NCBI GenBank assembly: GCA_017381365.1
Contig: JAFOCI010000079.1
Span: 1-64,000 of the forward strand
From: Treponema sp.
Lineage (GTDB): Bacteria; Spirochaetota; Spirochaetia; Treponematales; Treponemataceae
DNA: 64,000 nucleotides
Direction: 5' to 3'
A program made the position numbers and the translations under genes. The notes beneath the pieces are model-generated. The model made no database searches. It was given only the letters and a program-made list of their open reading frames with translations, and was not told the origin of the DNA. Position 1 is the first letter of the stretch; each line of letters starts with the position of its first letter. Shown here piece by piece: positions 46,284-53,510 of this stretch.

Positions 46284-47546
46284 TTAGTGTAAATCAGAAA
46301 CACGTTCCAAAGGAGAAAGAATTTCAGTAACACGAACACCAAAGTTTTCATCAATGACTACAACTTCTCCCTTTGCGATTGGTTTATGATTTACAAGAAT
46401 ATCAACAGGTTCACCGGCAAGCTTATCAAGCTCAATGATTGTACCTTCACCCATACCAAGAATATCTTTAATCTGCTTCTTAGTACGACCAAGTTCTACA
46501 GTCATTTCCATCTGAACGTCCATGATAAGACTAATGTTACCCTGTTCGCCCATAGCATTTGAGCCCTGAAGATTTGGATACTGAAGGTTCTGAACATTAG
46601 GTACATTCATACCCATATTCTGCCCCATAGGCATTCCCATACCCATGCCCATGCCCATCTGGCCCATTCCCATGCCCATTTGTGGCATACCGCCCATCTG
46701 ACCCATAGGCATTCCCATACCCATGCCCATCTGACCCATTCCCATAGCAGGCTGCTGCATTCCCATCTGCGGCATTCCGCCCATCTGGTTCATGCCACCC
46801 ATAGGAGCAGAACCCATTCCAGACTGCATGCCCATACCGCCAGAACCCATGCCGCCCATAGACAAATCTGCTGAATCAATGGATTCAAGGCCATCAGAAC
46901 CGCCACCATAAGCATTTCCAATCTGTTCTGCAGGTTCTCCACCAATACATTCCCACAGATTGTAACTTTGACCATCAAGAGTCAAAGGAAAAGTTATTAA
47001 GGCAAACTGATTTTCTGGCACACGAATCATTGCCTTTGGATTATTAGAAGCTTCCGGAGGATTACACTGCAATCCAGGGAATTTTCCCGTTTTATCAAGT
47101 TCAAGAATTTCAGAACCAGAATGATTCTGAACAACATCAGAAATGCATGACAATGCCATATCGTCAAAATCAGCATTCTCTTCTTTAGTGATAAGATTTA
47201 CAAGTTTCTGAGCAAATTCTGGAGCAAGAATATACTGATGGTCCCCCATCATTCCTGCGCTGTAATCATTTATTACAGTAACAACAATTTCAGGAAGCCT
47301 TGAAAGAAGACTATCTCTATCCAATGCTTCTACAACAGGAGTACCAGCTGAAAATTCAACGCCTGTCATGCCGTTCAATTTTTCTGCAAGAGAATCCTTT
47401 ACGCTTTCTGCAAATTTAGAAAGTGCTTCTACATCAATATGAACTGCTGGTCCTCCAGAAACATGTCCAGATGAATTTAAACCATCAACAGAAACACCTG
47501 AAAGCAAAGCATCAATTTCATCCTGGGAAATAGCACCATCACTCAT
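46284..47546 (-). CDS. fliY: Flagellar switch protein FliY/FliN with a Met/Gly-rich linker
   Basis: The product is 420 residues. It opens MSDGAISQDEIDALLSG, a CheY-P-binding-like peptide shared with FliM. Residues 30-215 form a CheC/FliM-like middle domain. About residues 229-313 are a Met/Gly/Gln-rich linker. The C-terminal SpoA domain (VELGRTKKQIKDILGMGEG, then KPIAKGEVVVIDENFG) is the FliN signature that forms the C-ring base. The start overlaps the fliM stop by 4 nt. Such FliY forms replace short FliN in several phyla; whether the middle domain still has CheY-P phosphatase activity cannot be seen. Confidence 0.9.
   Translation of the reverse strand: MSDGAISQDEIDALLSGVSVDGLNSSGHVSGGPAVHIDVEALSKFAESVKDSLAEKLNGMTGVEFSAGTPVVEALDRDSLLSRLPEIVVTVINDYSAGMMGDHQYILAPEFAQKLVNLITKEENADFDDMALSCISDVVQNHSGSEILELDKTGKFPGLQCNPPEASNNPKAMIRVPENQFALITFPLTLDGQSYNLWECIGGEPAEQIGNAYGGGSDGLESIDSADLSMGGMGSGGMGMQSGMGSAPMGGMNQMGGMPQMGMQQPAMGMGQMGMGMGMPMGQMGGMPQMGMGMGQMGMGMGMGMPMGQNMGMNVPNVQNLQYPNLQGSNAMGEQGNISLIMDVQMEMTVELGRTKKQIKDILGMGEGTIIELDKLAGEPVDILVNHKPIAKGEVVVIDENFGVRVTEILSPLERVSDLH
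46608..46860. repeat. Met/Gly-coding low-complexity tract in fliY
   Basis: About 84 codons read mostly ATG and GGN with CAG and CCN interspersed; about 31 are methionine. An internal near-duplication of a unit reading GQMGMGMGMPMGQ is visible. Such tracts are prone to slippage, so length variation between strains is expected. Confidence 0.85.
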
Positions 47547-48577
47547 AATGAATCATCTCCTTCTACAGATAATTCTTCAAAATCATCTGCAGCAACATCT
47601 TCTAATTTGCCTGTTACCTGAACTGCCATCTTTTTTCCGACAATACCAGGCTGACAATAAAACTTCTTTTTATTTTCTACACTTAAAGTAAGCGGATCAC
47701 CAACTTTAGTATTAGAAAGACGAACGACGTCGCCAATTCTTAGGGCAAGAACATCTCTTACCGGAAGATTGATTGAACCAACTTCTGCCACTACTTCCAT
47801 ATCAACAGAAGAAAGCTTTTCTTTTAATGTTCCAAGATACTGTGTAGTAGTACTTCTGCGGACAGAAGAAAACCAGAACTGTGAAGAAAGCTTTGAAATA
47901 ATCGGTTCTATAGTCAAATAAGGGATACAGAAGTTCATCATTCCTTCTTCATCACCTACTTTTGTTTCCAGAGTAATAAGTACAACCATTTCTGATGGCG
48001 GTACAATCTGAGCAAACTGAGGATTTGTTTCAATCTGACCAAGTCTAGGACGGAGATCGATAACCTGAGTCCATGCTTCCCGCATATTTGCAAGAATACG
48101 AACAATAATACCTTCCATTACAGACTGCTCTATATCTGTAAGGTCACGGTTTTTATTTGCGCCTGTAATACCTCGGCCACCAAAAAGACGGTCAATGATA
48201 CAGAAAGTAATTGCAGGGTCAATTTCCAGAATTGCATTACCTTTTAAAGGATCCATATTTACAACTGCAAGAGTTGTTGGAGTTGGAATTGAACGGATAA
48301 ATTCCTCGTAAGTAAGCTGATCTACAGAAGCAACATGAACATGAACAAGAGAACGAAGCTGCGCAGACAAAGACGTAGTCGTTAAACGCGCAAAGGTTTC
48401 ATGCATATTTGAAACCGTACGCAGCTGTTCCTTTGAGAATTTATCAGGACGCTTGAAGTCATAAATTTTGATTTTTCGAGTATCACTGACAGGCTTGAAA
48501 TCATCAGTATCCGAATCTCCTGAGCTGATTGCAGTCAGAAGCTGGTCAATTTCATCCTGTGACAGAACTTCAGTCAT
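47543..48577 (-). CDS. fliM: Flagellar motor switch protein FliM
   Basis: The product is 344 residues. LSQDEIDQLLTAISSG at the N terminus is the CheY-P-binding peptide. The middle domain includes RLFGGRG and the FCIPYLTIEPIISKLS block. A SpoA domain (VDMEVVAEVGSINLPVRDVL) ends the protein. It lies between fliL and fliY and is intact, so the switch complex itself appears functional. Confidence 0.96.
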   Translation of the reverse strand: MTEVLSQDEIDQLLTAISSGDSDTDDFKPVSDTRKIKIYDFKRPDKFSKEQLRTVSNMHETFARLTTTSLSAQLRSLVHVHVASVDQLTYEEFIRSIPTPTTLAVVNMDPLKGNAILEIDPAITFCIIDRLFGGRGITGANKNRDLTDIEQSVMEGIIVRILANMREAWTQVIDLRPRLGQIETNPQFAQIVPPSEMVVLITLETKVGDEEGMMNFCIPYLTIEPIISKLSSQFWFSSVRRSTTTQYLGTLKEKLSSVDMEVVAEVGSINLPVRDVLALRIGDVVRLSNTKVGDPLTLSVENKKKFYCQPGIVGKKMAVQVTGKLEDVAADDFEELSVEGDDSL

Positions 48578-48609
48578 CTACCTTCCACCTTATTTTCAAA
48601 CAATATTAA

Positions 48610-49155
48610 TTATTGTTCGAGCACATCTAACTGCAAGAACGAAATATCACGAATTTTTGAAGTACTTAATATTTCATCATTAATTGCATTACGCAATTCA
48701 ATCTTTAACTTCTGCTCATTCTGTGGCTTAAGTTCTGCAATTGTTTTCTCAGTAAAGTATCGGCGTAAAAAGTCTTTTAATTCAATATTTCTTTGAGTAA
48801 TTTCTGTAGATGTTGCTTTATCATCTTTTTTATAGCCAAGAGCAATATCAACAACTACACTTGCGGAAATATCATCACTTGTTTTTGTACGGATAGCTCC
48901 AAGAGATGTATACCAGTCCAGGATTTCTCGCTGTGTAACATATTCATCACTGATTGGTATACTTGGAGTACCAGTTGTATTTTTATTAAGAATATTTACA
49001 GTAACAACAACAATTACAACAATAAGAATTATGGCACCTAAAGCAATTGCAACCCATTTTAATAATCCAGGCAATGCACCGCCCATTCCACCTTTTTTAC
49101 CTGAAGATGCAGAAGTTCCACCGTCTTCCAATCCGTCAAGACCATCGTCTGCCAT
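48610..49155 (-). CDS. fliL: Flagellar basal-body protein FliL
   Basis: The product is 181 residues: a short cytoplasmic tail with Gly/Ser, one span at about 33-55 (KWVAIALGAIILIVVIVVVT), and a periplasmic SPFH-like domain that ends in the hydrophobic tail LDVLEQ. FliL rings surround and support the stators in spirochaetes. GGGAGGGG just before the ATG is the Shine-Dalgarno. It follows motB by 55 nt. Confidence 0.93.
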   Translation of the reverse strand: MADDGLDGLEDGGTSASSGKKGGMGGALPGLLKWVAIALGAIILIVVIVVVTVNILNKNTTGTPSIPISDEYVTQREILDWYTSLGAIRTKTSDDISASVVVDIALGYKKDDKATSTEITQRNIELKDFLRRYFTEKTIAELKPQNEQKLKIELRNAINDEILSTSKIRDISFLQLDVLEQ

Positions 49156-49210
49156 TTTCCCCTCCCGGAAAAGTTTTTTTTTACGAATATAAAATCAGTT
49201 AATTATACTA

Positions 49211-49939
49211 TTAAAAGTGTCCCTCGTCTAGAATAATAATATCTACACGACGATTATATGCTCTTGTTTCTGGAGAATCATTGGAAAATTTCGGCCGTGT
49301 ATCAGCATAACCGGCTACGGAAAATTTATTTTCATCAACACCAAAATCAGCAAGATAATGAAGAACATTCATCGCCCTTCCAGCCGAAAGTTCCCAGTTA
49401 CTTATAAATTTTGAATCTGCCGCAACAGGTGTATTATCCGTATGACCTTCAATTCTGAATCTTCTGTTTTTTAATTCTGGATCCTTAAAAAAATCTGACA
49501 AACGAAGAAGTGTTTCTCTGGTTTCATCAATATTCAAATCAGCACTACCTTCTTCAAAGAAATTATCTGCTGCAAGAGAAATAACAAGACCTCTTTCATC
49601 ACTTGTAATTGTAATTCTATTAGACTTTACATCCGGAGCAAAAAGACTTACAGCCTTCTTTTTTGTAAGACCTAAAGAACGTCCTTTCTCTATTGCAGGA
49701 AGTGAGTTTATAGTATTTCCAAGATCAGAAAGCTTTCCTGTGGACAGCGACATACCGCCGTTAACAGATTCAGTTTCATTCATCTGAAGAGACTATGTAA
49801 TTGTGGCAAGCTGAGTAATATCTATTTCCGTCGGATCATACAACATTACGAAGAAGCAGAGCATAAGTGTAATCATGTCACCATATGTACCCTGCCAGGC
49901 GGTTGACGGTTTTTCAGGCTCTTTCTTTTCTTTTGCCAT
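49211..49939 (-). pseudogene. motB: Stator protein MotB, interrupted by an in-frame TAG
   Basis: From ATG 49939 the frame runs 242 codons to a normal end, except for TAG at 49793-49795 (codon 49). The first part has the MotB span with the proton-binding aspartate Asp21 (GTYGDMITLMLCFFVML). The second part, in the same frame, holds the plug region and the OmpA-type peptidoglycan-binding domain ([13 protein letters not shown], then NYRRVD-like [11 protein letters not shown]). The ATG at 49783, 10 nt after the TAG, has no Shine-Dalgarno and would give a protein without the span, while ATG 49939 has AGGA upstream. Unless the TAG is read through, the stator cannot work from this gene. A mutation or assembly error are alternatives. 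Confidence 0.85.
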
Positions 49940-49964
49940 CTTCTATTCCTTTTTTAATATATAA

Positions 49965-50083
49965 GAGGCTGTCCAATAAGTTTGCATTACGGTGGTTGAG
50001 TTTATCGAAACCACCACATTTAGTGTAGCAGTCATTTCGACGAACTCAATGAGCGCTACACTCATTACTTTTGGGACAGCCCC
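49965..50083. repeat. Palindromic intergenic element, copy 3, between motA and motB
   Basis: Its outer ends are GAGGCTGTCC and GGACAGCCCC, with the shared GGTGGTT/AACCACC hairpin and the AGTGTAGC/GCTACACT stem but not the extra nested hairpin of copy 2. It fills nearly all of the gap between the motA stop and the motB Shine-Dalgarno, inside a single leftward operon. Confidence 0.92.
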
Positions 50084-50090
50084 ATTTCGT

Positions 50091-50873
50091 TTAATCTTTA
50101 AGAACTTCTGCTTCTATAGCCTTGCGTGTAACAGGGTCAAGATATGTAAGAAGCTTCTGTCCCATGATACGAGGGTTTTCACCTGCCTGAATAGCAAGAA
50201 CACCTTCAATAACCATTTCTTTTGAACGCATTTCAAGAGCATTCTGTGAAAGAAGATTCTGTCCCATAGGAGTAAGAATCCAGTTGGCCATCATGGAACC
50301 GTAAAGTGTTGTAATCAAGGCAACGGCCATGTTAGGACCAAGAGATGACTTATCTTCAAGGTTGTTCAACATACCAATAAGACCAAGTACGGTACCCATC
50401 ATACCAAAACCAGGAGCATAACCGGCCCACTGGTTGATTACGTTTACCCATTCCATGTGACGGGCTTCACACTGACTCATTTCATTTTCCATGATTGTAC
50501 GGATTACGGCACCATCAGTACCGTCTACTACAAGACGCAAACCGTTACGCATAAACGCATCATCAAGATCATCAAGACCATCTTCAAGAGCAAGAATTCC
50601 CTCTCGACGGGCTTTATTAGAAAGATCCATAAGCTTAGAAATCAAAGTTTTTTCACCAAAATCAGGAATTTTGAACGACATACCAACAATTTTAAATACT
50701 CCGACAGCCTTAGATATTGGAGACATGATAAAGATAGCCATGTAAGAACCACCAATTGTCATAAGTACAGAAGGGATATCGATGATACCCATAAGGGAAC
50801 CACCAGAAGTCAATACAGACATGACGATAAGGGCTGCACCACCAACAAAACCAATTATTGTTGCTATATCCAT
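50091..50873 (-). CDS. motA: Stator protein MotA
   Basis: The product is 260 residues with four membrane spans. The cytoplasmic loop carries the conserved charged block (LISKLMDLSNKARREG and EDGLDDLDD). PGFGMMGTVLGLIGML holds the conserved prolines of the last two spans, and GSMMANWILTPMGQNL follows. It forms the proton channel with MotB; the MotA gene is intact although motB is interrupted. The ATG follows the flbD stop directly. Confidence 0.96.
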   Translation of the reverse strand: MDIATIIGFVGGAALIVMSVLTSGGSLMGIIDIPSVLMTIGGSYMAIFIMSPISKAVGVFKIVGMSFKIPDFGEKTLISKLMDLSNKARREGILALEDGLDDLDDAFMRNGLRLVVDGTDGAVIRTIMENEMSQCEARHMEWVNVINQWAGYAPGFGMMGTVLGLIGMLNNLEDKSSLGPNMAVALITTLYGSMMANWILTPMGQNLLSQNALEMRSKEMVIEGVLAIQAGENPRIMGQKLLTYLDPVTRKAIEAEVLKD

Positions 50874-51074
50874 TTATAAAACCTCTTGCGTATTTATACC
50901 GATTTTTTTTCTATATGAGATGATTTTTTCAATTATATCTTCTGGAGAATTTTTTACCACAATTTTCTTTCCTGAAAGCATAGTAAGCGTAAGATCAGGA
51001 TTTGATTCCATACTTTCTATCATGTGCGGATTTACCCAGTAACTTTTTCCATCCAGTCGATTTACTTCAATCAT
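50874..51074 (-). CDS. flbD: FlbD-type small flagellar protein
   Basis: The product is 66 residues from ATG 51074. MIEVNRLDGKSYWVNPHMIE, followed by the LTMLSGKKIVV strand, is the FlbD family pattern. A TTG at 51080 is less likely, because family members start MIEV. The protein is small and cytoplasmic; it heads flagellar operons in spirochaetes and Firmicutes and its role is not settled. A possible -10 box lies 7 nt upstream. Confidence 0.88.
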   Translation of the reverse strand: MIEVNRLDGKSYWVNPHMIESMESNPDLTLTMLSGKKIVVKNSPEDIIEKIISYRKKIGINTQEVL

Positions 51075-51081
51075 ACTCAAT

Positions 51082-51087
51082 TTTATA
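51082..51087 (-). promoter_or_regulatory. Possible -10 box for flbD
   Basis: TATAAA on the minus strand lies 7 nt upstream of ATG 51074, the same distance as in the leaderless genes. No convincing -35 box is found 17 bp upstream, and no Shine-Dalgarno is present. The flagellar unit may instead be read from upstream through lepB and hemW. Confidence 0.3.
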
Positions 51088-51125
51088 TGATAACACTAAT
51101 AATATTTTTTTTCTATATTATTTTT

Positions 51126-52277
51126 TTATATAATCTGTCTTAAAAATTCATTTAAAAACAAAAGACCTTCCGAAGTAAGAGAAAAACATAAACCAGCCTT
51201 GTATTCTGCACGTTTATTTTTTGCCCATTCATGCATTATAGCTTTTATTTTTTCAGGAATTTCCCGATGAAACCGTTCTTTATATTCGACAAGGTTAATA
51301 CCTTTCAAAGTTCGTAATCCCATCATAATAAATTCAAAGGACTGAATTTCAAGACTAAGTTTTTCCTCTATTCCTGGAGCTTCTTCAATTGTTTTTCCTT
51401 CTGAATTCCAAAAACTGCAATATTCTGAAATGTTTTCCGTATTTGTAAAACGAACCCCATCATCACCATACCTGGAACCAGTTGCTCCAGCTCCACAGCC
51501 AATATAATTTTTAAGCTGCCAGTAAACCATATTATGTTTTGCCTCATACCCTGCAAAACAAAAATTTGAAACCTCATACTGCTTATAGCCGTTTTTTTCC
51601 AAAAGTTTTTTTCCTAAAAGCCACATATCATCAGCTTTATCAAAATCATATAAAATTCTGTTTGAAAGAACAGCTTTTCCTAAAGGAGTTTCATCCTCAA
51701 TTGTCAGAGAATACAATGAAATATGTTCCGGCTTGTACGAAATAAGTTTTTTTACCCCCTGCAAAAACGATTCTTCTGTTTGCCCGGGCAGTGCGGAAAT
51801 AATATCCGCAGAAAAAATACCTTTCCAATTATTTTTTATAACATCAAGAGCTTTTACAACAGTTTTTCCAGAACTCCTTCTCTTTACACCAGAAAGAACA
51901 TTTTCCTCAAAGGCCTGAACACCACAAGAAAGTCTGGTTACTCCACATTTTTGAAACATTGCCAGAAGATCTTCTGTAACATCGTCAGGATTTACTTCGA
52001 CTGTAAATTCAGAAACAGGCACTTTTGTATATTTTCTGAAAGTTTTTGAAATCGTTTCAAGCTGAGATACTTTCAAAAGGCTAGGTGTTCCTCCACCGAT
52101 ATAAACTGTATCAATTACTCCAATATTATTGCTCCTGCACCTTGTATCAATCTCCCTGCACAAAGCACTAACATACTCATCAGAAATATCTTTTTTTCCA
52201 CATGGCACACTAAAAAAATCACAGTAATCGCATTTTGAACGGCAAAACGGAATATGTATATAAAGAGAAATATTCAC
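51126..52277 (-). CDS. hemW: HemW-like radical SAM protein
   Basis: The product is 383 residues. The radical-SAM cysteines are in PFCRSKCDYCDFFS (Cys-x3-Cys-x2-Cys). TVYIGGGTPSLL and SALPGQTEESFLQGV are conserved HemW/HemN blocks. The CDYCDF form suits HemW, a heme-binding protein, more than the oxygen-independent coproporphyrinogen oxidase HemN. It follows lepB by 2 nt and lies ahead of flbD with a 50-bp gap. Confidence 0.88.
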   Translation of the reverse strand: MNISLYIHIPFCRSKCDYCDFFSVPCGKKDISDEYVSALCREIDTRCRSNNIGVIDTVYIGGGTPSLLKVSQLETISKTFRKYTKVPVSEFTVEVNPDDVTEDLLAMFQKCGVTRLSCGVQAFEENVLSGVKRRSSGKTVVKALDVIKNNWKGIFSADIISALPGQTEESFLQGVKKLISYKPEHISLYSLTIEDETPLGKAVLSNRILYDFDKADDMWLLGKKLLEKNGYKQYEVSNFCFAGYEAKHNMVYWQLKNYIGCGAGATGSRYGDDGVRFTNTENISEYCSFWNSEGKTIEEAPGIEEKLSLEIQSFEFIMMGLRTLKGINLVEYKERFHREIPEKIKAIMHEWAKNKRAEYKAGLCFSLTSEGLLFLNEFLRQII

Positions 52278-52279
52278 AG

Positions 52280-52978
52280 TTAAAAAAATTTCAATTTATT
52301 CAATGGAAAATACTGAACAAGTGCAGACGCTTTTATATCATCAATCTTAACAGGACCCCATAAACGAGAATCAAGACATGAATTTCTTGAATCTCCTAGT
52401 ACAAAATATTCATTTTTTTCCAGCTTTATTGAATCAAAAGAACCAACAACACCTATAGAAGAATCCCACAAACCAGGAGCTGCATTTATATTAACATTAT
52501 AGGGCTTTTTTACCAGTTCAAATTCCGTCAGAAAAAAATTTTCACCAGCAGGTTTTATGTACATTACGTAATCACGCATATAAATCTCGTCACCAGGAAT
52601 ACCAATCACACGACGAATCTGACCATTTTTTCCCATATTGTTCATATAATTATTTAAATCAAACTGCTGAGCAGTAAAAAACAAAACAGCCATGTTCAAG
52701 AATTTCTTAAGCTTAGAATTTGAATCAGAATCACGTTCCCTGATTAACACAACATCTCCTCGCCCAATAGATTTATCCAAAGGTGTAAAGAGAATACATG
52801 AAGATTTTACAATATCTGGTGCCATAGAAACAGAATTCTGCCTTAACGGAAAAATTACATAAGCCAGCATCAGGTTTATAAATGCATAAATTCCACAAAT
52901 AAAAAGAATTACAATCAAAACTTTTTTCTGAAAATCTTTTTTTAATGAATATGATAATTCGTACAATTCTTTGTTCAT
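52280..52978 (-). CDS. lepB: Signal peptidase I family protein with an atypical catalytic lysine position
   Basis: The product is 232 residues with one N-terminal span (about 17-40). The serine motif is NSVSMAPD. GDSRNSCLDSRLWGPV is the conserved box near the C terminus. In the lysine box, however, the sequence reads IRRVIGIPGDE where family members have a lysine in place of the first arginine (as in IKRAVGLPGD). The general base would therefore be replaced by arginine, and activity is doubtful. A second, normal signal peptidase elsewhere would be needed for routine secretion. The gene diverges from smpB. Confidence 0.85.
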   Translation of the reverse strand: MNKELYELSYSLKKDFQKKVLIVILFICGIYAFINLMLAYVIFPLRQNSVSMAPDIVKSSCILFTPLDKSIGRGDVVLIRERDSDSNSKLKKFLNMAVLFFTAQQFDLNNYMNNMGKNGQIRRVIGIPGDEIYMRDYVMYIKPAGENFFLTEFELVKKPYNVNINAAPGLWDSSIGVVGSFDSIKLEKNEYFVLGDSRNSCLDSRLWGPVKIDDIKASALVQYFPLNKLKFF

Positions 52979-52984
52979 AAAAAT

Positions 52985-53014
52985 AAATTAACACAAACAA
53001 GCCATAACTTGCAA
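52985..53014 (-). promoter_or_regulatory. Promoter of lepB, sharing its -35 with smpB
   Basis: On the minus strand, TTGCAA (53009-53014) is followed after 18 bp by TAATTT (52985-52990), which ends 6 nt before the lepB ATG. TTGCAA is its own reverse complement and also serves as the smpB -35. The -10 is weak. Confidence 0.45.
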
Positions 53015-53037
53015 CCAACCTAACTATCAATTATAAT
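53009..53037 (+). promoter_or_regulatory. Promoter of smpB, predicted leaderless
   Basis: A -35 TTGCAA (53009-53014), a 17-bp spacer and a -10 TATAAT (53032-53037) precede the ATG at 53046 by 8 nt. Only T and A follow the -10, with no Shine-Dalgarno. Confidence 0.7.
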
Positions 53038-53045
53038 TTTTTTAT

Positions 53046-53510
53046 ATGAGCGAAGGAAAAAAAATAATTGCAGAAAACAGAAAAGCAAGATTCGATTACT
53101 TCATTGATGAAACTTACGAATGCGGAATAGAACTTTTAGGAACAGAAGTAAAATCTGTTAAAAACGGCAGCATTTCGTTCCCAGATTCATTTGCAGAAAT
53201 CATAAATGGAGAAATTTTTGTTAAAAATTTTCATATAACAGAATATTCTTATTCTTCGATTTTTAACCATAATCCAGACAGACCTAAAAAACTTCTGTTG
53301 CACAGGGAAGAAATTAAAAGAATCGCCAGACGAGTTGAAGCAAAAGGCTACACTCTCATTCCTATTGATTTTTACTTGAAAAACGGACGGGTAAAAATGA
53401 CTCTTGGTGTTTGCCGCGGAAAGAAGCAATTTGATAAAAGAGCCACAATAAAGGATCGGGATGTACAACGGGATATTCAACGAGAATTTAAAAACGGAAT
53501 GAACAGCTGA
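53046..53510 (+). CDS. smpB: SsrA-binding protein SmpB
   Basis: The product is 154 residues, the usual size. KIIAENRKARFDYFIDETYE, GTEVKSVKNGSISFPDSFAE and LLLHREEIKRIARRVEAKGY are conserved. The C-terminal tail (DKRATIKDRDVQRDIQREFK) is the basic helix that enters the ribosome with tmRNA. It rescues stalled ribosomes, including any that result from stop-codon problems. No tmRNA gene was recognised in the window. Confidence 0.96.
   Translation: MSEGKKIIAENRKARFDYFIDETYECGIELLGTEVKSVKNGSISFPDSFAEIINGEIFVKNFHITEYSYSSIFNHNPDRPKKLLLHREEIKRIARRVEAKGYTLIPIDFYLKNGRVKMTLGVCRGKKQFDKRATIKDRDVQRDIQREFKNGMNS

Noticed and set aside
46680-46874. A His/Thr-rich rightward frame opposite the FliY linker
   Set aside because: It is the reverse complement of the ATG/GGN repeat tract, not an independent gene.
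49211-49783. motB as a short 190-residue gene starting at 49783
   Set aside because: It lacks the membrane span and proton-binding aspartate that are encoded in the same frame just upstream, and the ATG has no Shine-Dalgarno. An interrupted full-length motB is the better description.
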